A stretch of DNA of 58,448 nucleotides from Pseudomonadota bacterium (GCA_023391375.1 JAEWBB010000010.1:1-58448), one strand, 5' to 3'. Positions 1 through 8,223 are shown, counted from the stretch's first letter. The notes: generated by a model not told the origin, from the sequence alone. Numbers and translations: made by a program.

Positions 1-2021
1 GGCTGGGGCTGCTGCCCCGGCTGGACCGGCGGCGGCGCCGGCCGGTTGAGCACATCGTCGATCCATTGCTGGTCGCCCGGCCGCGGCGCGGACGTCCCCG
101 GGGGAAGCGGATCCATCGGCTGCTGCCCCGGCTGGTAGATCGGGTTGCCGTCGGCATCGACCAGCGGCGAATCGTCGATGTAGTTGAACATCTCGTCATC
201 CGGTTCGCTGGCCCAGTCGGGAATCGCCGCTTCGGTTTCAAACTGTTCGACCGGCCGCTTGGCGACCGCGACGACCATGAAGTCGTGGAACGCGCGGGCC
301 GGGGCCGTCCCGCCCTGGAGGCCGCCGACCGTCCGGTTGTCGTCGCGCCCCATCCACACGCCGGTGGTAAGGCCGGAAGAAAAGCCGACGAACCAGCCGT
401 CCTTGTTCGACGTGGTGGTGCCCGTCTTGCCCGCCACCGGCCGCCCGATCTGCGCGGCGCGCCCGGTGCCCGACAGGACCGCGGTCTGCATCAGGTCAGT
501 CATTTCCGCGGCGACGTAGGGCGCGACCAGTTCGCGCTGTTCGCCATTGTCGTGCTGGTAGAGCAGCTGGCCGTCGGCGCTCGTCACCTTGCGGATCGCG
601 TAGGGGAGGACCCCGACGCCGCGGTTGCCGACCGAGGCAAAGGCGCGGGTCAGCTCGATCAGCCGAACCTCGCTCGATCCCAGCACCATCGAGGGGTAGG
701 TCGAGATCGGCGTCGAAATGCCGAATCGACGCGCCATGTCGGCGATCGTGTTGAACCCGAGCTGGTCGCCGATCTTGGCGCTGATCGTGTTGATCGACCG
801 GGCGAAGGCCTCGCGCAGGGACACCGGCCCGATGAAGGTGCGGGTCGAGTTGCGCGGGCTCCACCCGTCGACGGTAACCGGCTCGTCGACCACTGTGTCG
901 GTCGGCCGCATCCCGCTTTCGAGCGCCGAGAGGTAGACGAACAGCTTCCAGGCGGATCCCGGCTGACGCTGCGCCTGCGTCGCGCGGTTGTAGATCGACG
1001 CCGAATAGTCTCGCCCGCCGACCAGCGCCCGCACCGCACCGTCGCGGTCGATCGCGACCAGCGCACCTTGCGCGCCCGCCGGGGCATTGGCGACGATCGC
1101 CTTGGTCGCCGCCGCCTGCATGCTGAGGTCGATCGTCGTCCACACTTCGATCGGTTCGTTCGATTCGTCGATCAGCGTGTCGAGCTGGGGCAGCGCCCAG
1201 TCGGTGAAATAGCGGAAATTGTTCTGCTTGGCTGCGGGGGCCAGCTTGATCGACGCCGGATTGACGCTGGCGACGGCCGAATCGCTGACGAAGCCGTTGG
1301 CGGCCATCTGCTGGAGCACGACGTCGGCGCGGCTTCGCGCGGCCTCGATGTCGGCGGTCGGCGAGTAGCGCGACGGCGCCTTGACCAGGCCGGCGATGAT
1401 GGCCGCTTCGCCGAGGCTCAGCCGTTCCGCGCCATGGCCGAAGAAGGTCCGGCTGGCGGCATCGACGCCATAAGCGCCGCCGCCGAAATAGACTCGGTTG
1501 AGATAGAGCTCGAGAATCTGGTCCTTGCTGAACTTGGCCTCCAGCGCGAGGCTCAGCACTGCTTCGCGCGCCTTGCGGCCCAGCTCGCGCTTGTTGGTCA
1601 GGAAGATGTTGCGCGCCAGCTGCTGGGTGATGGTCGACGTCGCCTTGATCCGCGTGCCGTTCTTAATGCTCGAACCTAGCGCGCGGGCCAGGCCGATGGG
1701 GTCGACGCCGGGATGGTAGCGGAAGCGGCGATCCTCGACCGAGATCATCGCCGTCCGCATGGTTTGCGGAATCTGGTCGTAGGTCAGCCACCGGCCGTAG
1801 GTCGGTCCAAGCGTCTGCAGCAGTGTGCCGTCGGCGGCGCGGACCCGGATGGTCTGTTCAAGGTCGGTGCGCCGCGCGAGCGTCTGGTAGCTGGGGAGCG
1901 AGGTGTAGGCGACCGCCACCGCGATCCCCAGCAACAGCAGGCCGAACCCGGCAAGGTAGAAACACCAGCGGATGGTGGAGCGAAGCCAGCCGGAGCCGGC
2001 GCCAGTGGGAGAACGGGCCAT
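1..2021 (-). CDS. mrcA: Penicillin-binding protein 1A, bifunctional transglycosylase/transpeptidase (3' end outside window)
   Basis: Polymerises lipid II glycan strands and cross-links peptidoglycan in the periplasm, anchored in the inner membrane. The reading frame is open from ATG at 2021 to the left edge, so the C-terminus is missing. A membrane anchor lies at about residues 15-40. The GT51 domain shows EDRRFRYHPGVDP (about 1700-1740) and ATSTITQQLARN (about 1610-1645). The transpeptidase domain shows the active-site PGSAWKLF (about 940-965), SIN, and AGKTGTTTSNKDGW (about 420). The visible end is proline/glutamine-rich, as in alphaproteobacterial PBP1A tails. The fold and motifs are clear; assignment to PBP1A rather than another class A PBP is by overall resemblance. 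Confidence 0.92.
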   Translation of the reverse strand, partial: MARSPTGAGSGWLRSTIRWCFYLAGFGLLLLGIAVAVAYTSLPSYQTLARRTDLEQTIRVRAADGTLLQTLGPTYGRWLTYDQIPQTMRTAMISVEDRRFRYHPGVDPIGLARALGSSIKNGTRIKATSTITQQLARNIFLTNKRELGRKAREAVLSLALEAKFSKDQILELYLNRVYFGGGAYGVDAASRTFFGHGAERLSLGEAAIIAGLVKAPSRYSPTADIEAARSRADVVLQQMAANGFVSDSAVASVNPASIKLAPAAKQNNFRYFTDWALPQLDTLIDESNEPIEVWTTIDLSMQAAATKAIVANAPAGAQGALVAIDRDGAVRALVGGRDYSASIYNRATQAQRQPGSAWKLFVYLSALESGMRPTDTVVDEPVTVDGWSPRNSTRTFIGPVSLREAFARSINTISAKIGDQLGFNTIADMARRFGISTPISTYPSMVLGSSEVRLIELTRAFASVGNRGVGVLPYAIRKVTSADGQLLYQHDNGEQRELVAPYVAAEMTDLMQTAVLSGTGRAAQIGRPVAGKTGTTTSNKDGWFVGFSSGLTTGVWMGRDDNRTVGGLQGGTAPARAFHDFMVVAVAKRPVEQFETEAAIPDWASEPDDEMFNYIDDSPLVDADGNPIYQPGQQPMDPLPPGTSAPRPGDQQWIDDVLNRPAPPPVQPGQQPQ

Positions 2022-2065
2022 GTGGGCGAAAGCGTTATGCGCTCCGCCTCACCTCGGCAAGCGGC

Positions 2066-2458
2066 TCAGCTGTCCTTCTTGTCGAAGTCGAGGCTGGCGC
2101 TGTTGATGCAATAGCGAAGGCCGCCCGGTCCCGGGCCGTCCGGGAAGACATGGCCGAGGTGTCCCTCGCAGGCCTTGCAGCGCACTTCGACGCGGCGCAT
2201 GCCGTGGCTTTCGTCGACATGTTCTTCGACCGACTCCCCGCCCGACGGCGCGGTGAAGCTGGGCCAGCCCGACCCGCTGTCGTACTTGGTATCGCTTTCG
2301 AACAGCTCGGCGCCGCAGCCGGCGCAGCGGTAGGTGCCCTTGCATTTGTTGTGCAGAAGCTCGCCACTGCCCGGCGGCTCGGTTCCGGCCTGGCGCAGGA
2401 TCCGGTATTGCTCGGCGCTCAGTCGGTCGCGCCACTCGGCATCGGTCAGCTTGGTCAT
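2066..2458 (-). CDS. msrB: Peptide-methionine (R)-S-oxide reductase MsrB
   Basis: Reduces methionine-R-sulfoxide in damaged proteins using thioredoxin. The 130-residue product has the usual length. Zinc is bound by C45/C48 (RCAGCG) and C94/C97 (RCKACEG). The catalytic cysteine is C117 in RYCINSASLDF. The position where some homologues carry a resolving cysteine is serine here (SGSGWPSF). The start MTKLTDAEWR was chosen because MsrB proteins begin about here; longer in-frame extensions run into the divergent upstream gene. It has no signal peptide, so it is cytoplasmic. A perfect 6-bp inverted repeat lies 9 bp upstream of the start. Confidence 0.95.
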   Translation of the reverse strand: MTKLTDAEWRDRLSAEQYRILRQAGTEPPGSGELLHNKCKGTYRCAGCGAELFESDTKYDSGSGWPSFTAPSGGESVEEHVDESHGMRRVEVRCKACEGHLGHVFPDGPGPGGLRYCINSASLDFDKKDS

Positions 2459-2466
2459 GCGAAGCC

Positions 2467-2482
2467 CTTTCAAACGTGAAAG
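2467..2482. promoter_or_regulatory. Perfect inverted repeat between msrB and the divergent DUF4402 gene
   Basis: CTTTCA and TGAAAG flank AACG. The element lies 9 bp before the msrB start codon and 45 bp before the divergent gene. It may be an operator for either gene or a small hairpin in the msrB leader. No factor can be named from sequence. Confidence 0.35.
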
Positions 2483-2526
2483 CGTCGTTAACCCTGTTTT
2501 CATTCCTGCCCAATAGCCATGGTCCC

Positions 2527-3069
2527 ATGATCGGGCCGAATTCCGCCCTGCGCCTTGGTGCGACGGTTGCCGCGACGCTTGCCGCCGCGTGCCTCGTCGC
2601 GCCCGCCGCGGACGCCCAGCAAGTGACATGCCGCCTGTGCACAGGCACGGCCGACGTCGAGGGCGCAAAACCCGCCGCGCCGATTCGCCTCGAGGTGCGC
2701 AGCCGACTCGATTTCGACAGTCTCGTCTTCGCCGGCCTAGGCGAAGGGATGATTCGCCTGTCGGCCGATGGCCAGGCCCAGACGGTCGGGCCGGTCAGCG
2801 CGACCGGCGCGCGGGTCATGCCGGGATCGGTCACGGTCCGCGGCGAGCCGGGCCGCGCGGTGCGGGTCGAGCTGCCGGCCACCGTTCACCTGTATGGCGA
2901 CAAGGGCGGATCGCTGACGATCGATTCGCTGTCGACCGACCTGCCGACCCTACCGGTCATCGGCCAGGACGGGGAACTCAGCTTCCGATTCGGTGGCAAT
3001 CTTAAGGTCAACGGCAGTCTCGACGGCGCGTTTCGCGGCGATGTCGACATCCTCGTCGAATATCTTTGA
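2527..3069 (+). CDS. Exported DUF4402-type protein, divergent first member of the cluster
   Basis: A 180-residue protein with a signal peptide (MIGPNSALRLGATVAATLAA, then a cleavage site near AADAQQ). The rest is predicted to be beta-rich and ends in DVDILVEYL, matching the DUF4402 C-terminal pattern with an aromatic residue just before the end. It is more divergent than its two downstream neighbours: the DLNFGTVT motif is replaced by RLDFDSLVFAG, and it carries a CRLC cysteine pair just after the signal peptide. It precedes two further DUF4402 genes, a chaperone and an usher-like gene on the same strand, so it may be a tip, adaptor or minor subunit (inference). An ATG 51 bp upstream would spoil the signal peptide and was not used. 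Confidence 0.75.
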   Translation: MIGPNSALRLGATVAATLAAACLVAPAADAQQVTCRLCTGTADVEGAKPAAPIRLEVRSRLDFDSLVFAGLGEGMIRLSADGQAQTVGPVSATGARVMPGSVTVRGEPGRAVRVELPATVHLYGDKGGSLTIDSLSTDLPTLPVIGQDGELSFRFGGNLKVNGSLDGAFRGDVDILVEYL

Positions 3070-3215
3070 CCCCGCCCCTCTCGGGAAACGGGAATCGTAA
3101 ACGCCATTTTTACCACGAAGCTGAGCAAAGCCGTAAGCGGTGAGGGTTAATGACGGCGCTACGGAAGGCCGGCTCGGCCGGACCGTCACGTCGAACCAAG
3201 TGGGGAATTGAACAC

Positions 3216-3719
3216 ATGACCAAGACTTTCATCAAGGGTGCGCTGCTTGCTGCCGTCGCTTTCTCGGCGACCCCGGCCCTGGCCGCCAACCCCGAAACCT
3301 TCACCGCGAGCGCGGTGATCCAGAAGCCGATCGACATCACCAAGAAGTCGGATCTGAACTTCGGCACCGTCACCATGGGCGCCACGCTGGTCAGCGAAGA
3401 CGTGGTGGTTGCGGCCTCGAGCGGCGCCACGGCAGCTTGCGGCAGCGCGCAGCTGGTCTGCTCGGGAACCTCGGGCCCGGCCGGCTTCGACGTGACGGGC
3501 GTTGGCTCGCAGACCGTTTCGCTCTCCTACGGCACGGCTCCGACGCAGCTGAAGACCGCCGCGAACGATACGGTGGCCTTCCAGCTCAACGGCCCGACCA
3601 CGGTCGCCCTGACCAGCGGCGCTGGCAGCTTCAACGTCGGTGGCAAGATCACCGTCGTGGCTGCGACCAAGCCGGGCAGCTATTCGGCGAACCTCGACGT
3701 CACCGCGTCGTACCAGTAA
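3216..3719 (+). CDS. Exported DUF4402 protein, candidate pilin-like surface subunit 1
   Basis: A 167-residue protein with a clear signal peptide (MTKTFIKGALLAAVAFSATP, cleavage after ALA). The mature N-terminus has alternating hydrophobic residues (FTASAVIQKPIDIT), then the DUF4402 signature KKSDLNFGTVTMG. A cysteine pair (ACGSAQLVC) could form a disulfide. The protein ends NLDVTASYQ, with a penultimate-type tyrosine like that of donor-strand-exchange pilins. It resembles the next gene in layout and motifs. A strong terminator follows it directly, which fits an abundant product with its own transcription unit. A structural surface role is inferred; DUF4402 itself has no assigned function. Confidence 0.85.
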   Translation: MTKTFIKGALLAAVAFSATPALAANPETFTASAVIQKPIDITKKSDLNFGTVTMGATLVSEDVVVAASSGATAACGSAQLVCSGTSGPAGFDVTGVGSQTVSLSYGTAPTQLKTAANDTVAFQLNGPTTVALTSGAGSFNVGGKITVVAATKPGSYSANLDVTASYQ

Positions 3720-3746
3720 GCCGTTCCCCTTCCGGGAAAGCCACGA

Positions 3747-3779
3747 GGGGCTGCCGGTTCGCCGGCGGCCCCTTTTTTT
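3747..3779 (+). terminator. Rho-independent terminator after the first candidate pilin-like gene
   Basis: GGGGCTGCCGG and CCGGCGGCCCC pair around a TTCG tetraloop with one T-G wobble, followed by seven T. It starts 27 bp after the stop codon. Confidence 0.93.
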
Positions 3780-3877
3780 GGCGGTTTGCCGCTGCCACGT
3801 TGGTTAACCTGATCCTTACCTTGTGTCCGTAATGGTCGACCATTCGGTGTTCCCACCGCATGGAGAAAGTGTCGACC

Positions 3878-4369
3878 ATGTCCCACCGCAAGATTGTCCT
3901 GGCAGTCCTTGCTGCCTTCGCCGGCACGGCTCCCGCCTCCGCCGCGACCGTTACCGCCGCGGCGAGTGTCAACGTCGTCAAGCCGGTCCTGCTGACCAAG
4001 CTCAACGACCTTAATTTCGGCACGGTGACGTTCGCCGGCGGATCGTCCGGTTCGGCCACGGTGGTGATCAGCCAGCTCGGCGCGGTCACCTGCCCGACCG
4101 GTGCGACCTGTACCGGCACGCCGATGGCCGCCGGGTTCAACATCCAGGGAACCAACAAGATGACCGCGCTGATCACGGTGCCGTCCACGACCCTGTCGAA
4201 CGGCAGCGATTCGATGACCTTCACGCCCAACGCACCGTCGAGCATCTACCTGCCCAACTCGGGCGCGCCCGGAATCAACTTCAATGTCGGCGGATCGATC
4301 ACGATCGGCGCCGCCAACGCCGGCGGCGCCTACACTGGCAGCATCGCCGTTACCGCCGAATACCAGTAA
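3878..4369 (+). CDS. Exported DUF4402 protein, candidate pilin-like surface subunit 2
   Basis: A 163-residue protein with a signal peptide (MSHRKIVLAVLAAFAGTAPA, cleavage after ASA). The mature protein begins with alternating hydrophobics (TVTAAASVNVVKPVLLTK), then LNDLNFGTVTFAGG, the same signature as the previous gene. A cysteine pair is present (TCPTGATC). It ends SIAVTAEYQ, again with tyrosine one residue from the end. The start at 3878 was preferred to an ATG 18 bp upstream because it has GGAGAAAG at ribosome-binding distance and gives a normal signal peptide. It has its own terminator, so the chaperone and usher downstream are probably separately transcribed or reached by read-through. 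Confidence 0.87.
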   Translation: MSHRKIVLAVLAAFAGTAPASAATVTAAASVNVVKPVLLTKLNDLNFGTVTFAGGSSGSATVVISQLGAVTCPTGATCTGTPMAAGFNIQGTNKMTALITVPSTTLSNGSDSMTFTPNAPSSIYLPNSGAPGINFNVGGSITIGAANAGGAYTGSIAVTAEYQ

Positions 4370-4391
4370 GTTTTCTCCCGGCGATCATCAG

Positions 4392-4418
4392 GGGCCGTCC
4401 TTCGGGGCGGCCCTTTTT
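4392..4418 (+). terminator. Rho-independent terminator after the second candidate pilin-like gene
   Basis: GGGCCGTCC and GGGCGGCCC pair around TTCG (one G-T wobble), followed by five T. It lies 22 bp after the stop. Confidence 0.92.
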
Positions 4419-4511
4419 GCATGCCGGGTGCGCTGAATGGAATTGGTTAGCCGAAAATCAACCATTTCGGACGAAAGCTGCTCCGGACTGAATATTCGTC
4501 AGGAGAATGTC

Positions 4512-5324
4512 ATGCGCGTGTCCCGTCTCGGCTTTGTCACCGGCCTCGCCCTCGCGCTTGCGCCCGTCGTGCCGGCAAGTGCTGGCGTCGGCGACCTCTT
4601 AGTCGCGCCTACCCGCATCGTCCTCGACGGTCGCCGCGGGGCGGAGATCATCCTCAACAACATCGGGGACGACGTCGCCACCTATCGTGTCAGCCTCGAA
4701 CTGAAGCGGATGAAGGCGGACGGCACGCTGGAGCCGGTGTCGCAAGCCAGCGACAAGGAGAAGGCGGCCGAGGCGATGATCCTCTACGCGCCGCGCAAGG
4801 TCACGCTGCCGCCCAACCAGCCGCAGTCGATCCGCGTCACCGCTCGCGCGCCGCAGGGCCTGCCCGACGGCGAATATCGCGTGCACATGCTGTTCCGCGC
4901 GATTCCGGATCCCAAGCCGGTGACCGAGGCGCCGACCAAGGACACGCTCTCCTTCCGCCTGATCCCGGTTTACGGTGTCACCATCCCGATCATCGTTCGC
5001 CTCGGCCAGCTCGAAGCGACCGCTGGCATCGCCGGCGTCACCAAGGTCAGCGACGACGGCAAGCCCGCGGTCAGGCTCGACCTCAGCCGCAGCGGTTCGC
5101 GCTCGGTCTATGGCGAAATCACCGTCACCCGGCCCGGCATCTCCGAACCGATCGCCGTCGCCAACGGCATCGCCGTCTATTCCGAGCTGGGCGGCCGGTC
5201 GGTCACGATCCCGATCGATCCCAAATACGCTGCCCAGGCCAACGGCCAGGTCAAGGTCAGCTACGTCGAAAAGACGCCGACCGGCCCGGTGACGCTGGCC
5301 GAAACCACGGCGGTCCTGCGCTAG
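4512..5324 (+). CDS. PapD-like periplasmic chaperone of the DUF4402 cluster
   Basis: A 270-residue exported protein with the signal peptide MRVSRLGFVTGLALALAPVV (cleavage after ASA). The N-terminal half matches the pilus-chaperone Ig fold: PTRIVLDGRRGAEIILNN, then TYRVSLELKRM, then VTLPPNQPQSIRV and GEYRVHMLFRAIP. In classical systems this domain binds subunits and donates a strand until the usher takes them. The start has AGGAG 6 bp upstream. It lies 26 bp before the usher-like gene, so the two are likely co-transcribed. The C-terminal half is more divergent, so this belongs to a non-classical branch. Function is assigned from fold motifs and neighbours. Confidence 0.85.
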   Translation: MRVSRLGFVTGLALALAPVVPASAGVGDLLVAPTRIVLDGRRGAEIILNNIGDDVATYRVSLELKRMKADGTLEPVSQASDKEKAAEAMILYAPRKVTLPPNQPQSIRVTARAPQGLPDGEYRVHMLFRAIPDPKPVTEAPTKDTLSFRLIPVYGVTIPIIVRLGQLEATAGIAGVTKVSDDGKPAVRLDLSRSGSRSVYGEITVTRPGISEPIAVANGIAVYSELGGRSVTIPIDPKYAAQANGQVKVSYVEKTPTGPVTLAETTAVLR

Positions 5325-5350
5325 GGGCGAAAGGCGGCCACGGGGGGACG

Positions 5351-8047
5351 ATGACTGGCTTTCGCGCCTTGGCCAAACGGCTGGCGCTGGCGCTTTCGGC
5401 GCTGGCGGCGGGCGTGGCTGCCTATGCAGCGACGCCGGAAGGCGACGGGTGGGTTGCTGATCCTGATTCGCAATATCTGCTCGACCTCAACGTCCACCAG
5501 CTGCGCCTGGGCGAAAACCTGCGTGCCTACCCGACACCGGAAGGCACCTGCCTCAACATGGGCGATCTTCTCGGCCTGCTCGACACGCCGATCACCATCG
5601 ACAATGCAACGGGTACCGCCAAGGGCTGGGCATTCCGCCAGGACCTGACGATCGAAATCGACCGCAACAAGCGCAAGGTGGTGAGGGCCGGCGCGCCCGA
5701 GACCCTGCACGAAGGCGATATCCGCGACACGCCCGAAGGCTGGTGCGTTGACAGCGCCGCGGCCGGCCGCTGGCTGGGCATCGACCTGGTCGTGACCGCC
5801 GGTGCCTCGTCGGTCCGCATCGAGAGCAAGACCAAGCTGCCGGTCGAAATGGCCCGTGAGCGGCTCAATCGCGCGCGATTCCTGAAAAAAGCTGCGCTGC
5901 CGCTCGAATCCGGCCCGGCGATCAAGATTCCCTACCGCATGTGGCGCGCTCCGGCGCTCGACTTCGTGGTCGACGCGGGTGTGACCTACAGCGCGACCGG
6001 TGGCACCCGCATCGACCGCCGCGTCGCGGTGACGGCCGCCGGCGAAATCGGCGGCTTGAGCTACAACAGCCAGATCATCGCCGGCCAGCGCAAGCTGGTC
6101 GATTCACTGCGCTTCCGGGCCTACCGTTCGGATCCCGAGGGCAATCTCCTCGGACCGCTGCACGCCACCCACTTCGCCTTCGGCGACGTCGGCGGGCTCA
6201 GTCACCCGCTGCTCGGCGGGGCGCAAGGGCGGGGCGTCGAGCTGACCAACCAGCCGCTGTTCAACCCGCACAGCTTTTCGAAGACCCGCTTCGAGGGCGC
6301 GCTGCAGCCGGGTTGGCAGGCCGAACTCTATCGCAACGGCCAATTGCTCGACTTCTCCACGGACGATGGAAGCGGGCTCTACAAGTTCGAGGACGTCGAC
6401 CTGAGGGTCGGCGACAACCAGTTCGAAATCCTCCTCTACGGCCCGCAGGGGCAGAAGGATTCGCGGTTCGAAACCATCCGCGTCGGCGCCGACCAGTTGC
6501 CACCCGGCGAAACGCGATGGTGGTTCGGCGCGAACCAGCCCGGACGCGACATCCTCGGCGTCTCGCCTAAGCCGGTCGACCAGGACGTCGACGCGGTGTT
6601 CGACGGCAAGACGGTCACGCCCAAGGCGCAGGCCGCGTTCCAGGTCGAACATGGCATCGACAAGCGCACTTCCGTCGCCGCGCTCGCCGCGGCGATGCTC
6701 GTCGGGGACGAGCGGCTGACGTTTGTCGAAGGATCGGTCCGGCGCTCGATCGGTCCGGCCCTCCTCGAAGGCGGCGTCGCCTACCAGGCGGGCGGAGGGC
6801 TGGCCCTGCGCGGCCAGGCGTTGGCCCAGATCGGCAAGATCAATCTCTCGGCCGAAGCCGCCAAGCTCAACCATTTCTATTACGAGGGCCGGCTCGAGGA
6901 GAAGGCCAGCAACGTGCGCCTGACGGCCGATGCGCCGTTCTCCCTCGGCAAGGTGCCGATGGCCGCCCATGTCGAATATCGGATGGTCGACCGGACCGAC
7001 GACAAGCGCGAGCGGGCCGAAGCGCGCCTGACCGGCGCTTTCGGGCGGGTGCAGGCCGGCGCCGCGCTCGGCTGGAATCGCGACACGTCGAAGACCGGCG
7101 TCACCGACAGCCGCTTCGACCTCAAGACCATGACTTCAGGCCGGATCGGTCAGGTTCGCATCCGCGGTGCGGCGCTGTGGGATATCGCCCCCGAGGCTGG
7201 CCTGCACTCGGCGGATGTGTCTGCCTACTGGTCCGCGGGCGAAAACGTCGACTGGGAATTCGGCGCCGGTTACGACCGCGTCGCCGGGCGGACGACCGCT
7301 CGCGTCTCCCATATCCGTCGCTTCGACAGTCTGGCGGTCGCTGCCACGCTCGAGGCGGCCAGCGACAAGTCGTTCGCGGCCGGGATCAACGTCAATTTCT
7401 CTCTCGACGCCAACAAGGCCGGATTCCACCCGGTCCGCAGTCCGCTGGCCCAGACCGGGCAGGTCCGCGCGACCGTATTCCGCGACGACAACAACAATGG
7501 CGTGCGCGATCCCGGCGAAAAGACCGAGGACGGCGTCCAGTTGACCGGCGGCGTCGGCGCAACCAGCGAACCGAGCGGGAAGAACGGGGTCGCCCGCCTG
7601 TCCGGGCTGACGCCTTACCAGGCGGTGTCGATCGGCATCGACGGGTCGACGCTGTCCGACCCCTCATTGGCGCCGCGCAAGGCCTCGCAGATCGTCATCC
7701 CGCGCCCGGGAGTCACCGCCGACCTCGCCATCGCGCTGGTCGGGGCAGGCGACGTCGAGGCGATCCTGGTCGGCAACGACGGCAACGGGATCGAAGGTGT
7801 CGACATCGAGGCGCTCGACGAGGATGGGAAGGTGGTCGGCACCGCGCGGACCGACTTCGATGGCTTCTTCCTGTTCGAACGGCTGGCCTACGGACACTAC
7901 AGCTTCCGCATCGCCGCCGATTCGGCCAAGGCGCTCAACCTCTCGAGCGCGCTCGGCGCACGGGTCGAGCTCGACCCCGACCATTCGCTGGTCAGGCTCG
8001 GCCCGGTGCCGGTAACTCGGGCCTCGGTGTCGATCGCCGCGCGTTAA
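5351..8047 (+). CDS. Usher-like outer-membrane protein with C-terminal SdrD/CNA-B-like domains
   Basis: An 898-residue exported protein (signal peptide ends near AAYAAT). The N-terminal 190 residues have paired cysteines (EGTCLN and EGWCVD). A central section has plug/E-set-like text (ELYRNGQLLDFSTDDG, then YKFEDVDLRVGDNQFEILLY and GPQGQKD) typical of alternative (TcfC/CooC-like) ushers. Residues about 400-690 have long alternating strands compatible with an outer-membrane barrel. From about residue 700 come two prealbumin/CNA-B-like domains. The first has an EF-hand-like loop (FRDDNNNGVRDPGEK), and the second runs from about residue 800 with RTDFDGFFLFERLAYG. Ushers usually end in two small C-terminal plug-binding domains, so these may replace them. 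Export and assembly of the DUF4402 proteins is inferred from context. Confidence 0.8.
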   Translation: MTGFRALAKRLALALSALAAGVAAYAATPEGDGWVADPDSQYLLDLNVHQLRLGENLRAYPTPEGTCLNMGDLLGLLDTPITIDNATGTAKGWAFRQDLTIEIDRNKRKVVRAGAPETLHEGDIRDTPEGWCVDSAAAGRWLGIDLVVTAGASSVRIESKTKLPVEMARERLNRARFLKKAALPLESGPAIKIPYRMWRAPALDFVVDAGVTYSATGGTRIDRRVAVTAAGEIGGLSYNSQIIAGQRKLVDSLRFRAYRSDPEGNLLGPLHATHFAFGDVGGLSHPLLGGAQGRGVELTNQPLFNPHSFSKTRFEGALQPGWQAELYRNGQLLDFSTDDGSGLYKFEDVDLRVGDNQFEILLYGPQGQKDSRFETIRVGADQLPPGETRWWFGANQPGRDILGVSPKPVDQDVDAVFDGKTVTPKAQAAFQVEHGIDKRTSVAALAAAMLVGDERLTFVEGSVRRSIGPALLEGGVAYQAGGGLALRGQALAQIGKINLSAEAAKLNHFYYEGRLEEKASNVRLTADAPFSLGKVPMAAHVEYRMVDRTDDKRERAEARLTGAFGRVQAGAALGWNRDTSKTGVTDSRFDLKTMTSGRIGQVRIRGAALWDIAPEAGLHSADVSAYWSAGENVDWEFGAGYDRVAGRTTARVSHIRRFDSLAVAATLEAASDKSFAAGINVNFSLDANKAGFHPVRSPLAQTGQVRATVFRDDNNNGVRDPGEKTEDGVQLTGGVGATSEPSGKNGVARLSGLTPYQAVSIGIDGSTLSDPSLAPRKASQIVIPRPGVTADLAIALVGAGDVEAILVGNDGNGIEGVDIEALDEDGKVVGTARTDFDGFFLFERLAYGHYSFRIAADSAKALNLSSALGARVELDPDHSLVRLGPVPVTRASVSIAAR

Positions 8048-8051
8048 CCAA

Positions 8052-8070
8052 AAGTCGTCTCGCACGACTT
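8052..8070 (+). terminator. Hairpin after the usher-like gene, possible weak terminator
   Basis: AAGTCGT and ACGACTT form a perfect 7-bp stem around CTCGC, 4 bp after the stop codon. A T-tract is lacking, so it may be a 3'-end stabiliser or a Rho-assisted terminator. Confidence 0.4.
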
Positions 8071-8136
8071 CCGCCCTCGCGGGCGCCATTCTTCCAGCCA
8101 TTTCAGGGATTTGCCCGGCCCAGGCTGGCCGGACGA

Positions 8137-8223
8137 TGGTGCGGTCGAGAAGACTCGAACTTCCACGTCCTTTCGGACACAACGACCTCAACGTTGCGCG
8201 TCTACCAGTTCCGCCACGACCGC
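8137..8223 (-). tRNA. tRNA-Leu (anticodon GAG)
   Basis: On the minus strand, acceptor GCGGTCG pairs with CGACCGC, followed by A and an encoded CCA. The anticodon stem CAACG/CGTTG closes the loop TTGAGGT, giving anticodon GAG (reads CUC and CUU). A long variable arm (GTCC/GGAC around GAAA) marks a class II tRNA. The T-arm contains TTCGAGT. The length of 87 nt is normal for tRNA-Leu. Confidence 0.97.

Noticed and set aside
66..1679. A 537-codon plus-strand frame opposite the penicillin-binding protein
   Set aside because: The minus strand carries intact GT51 and transpeptidase motifs.
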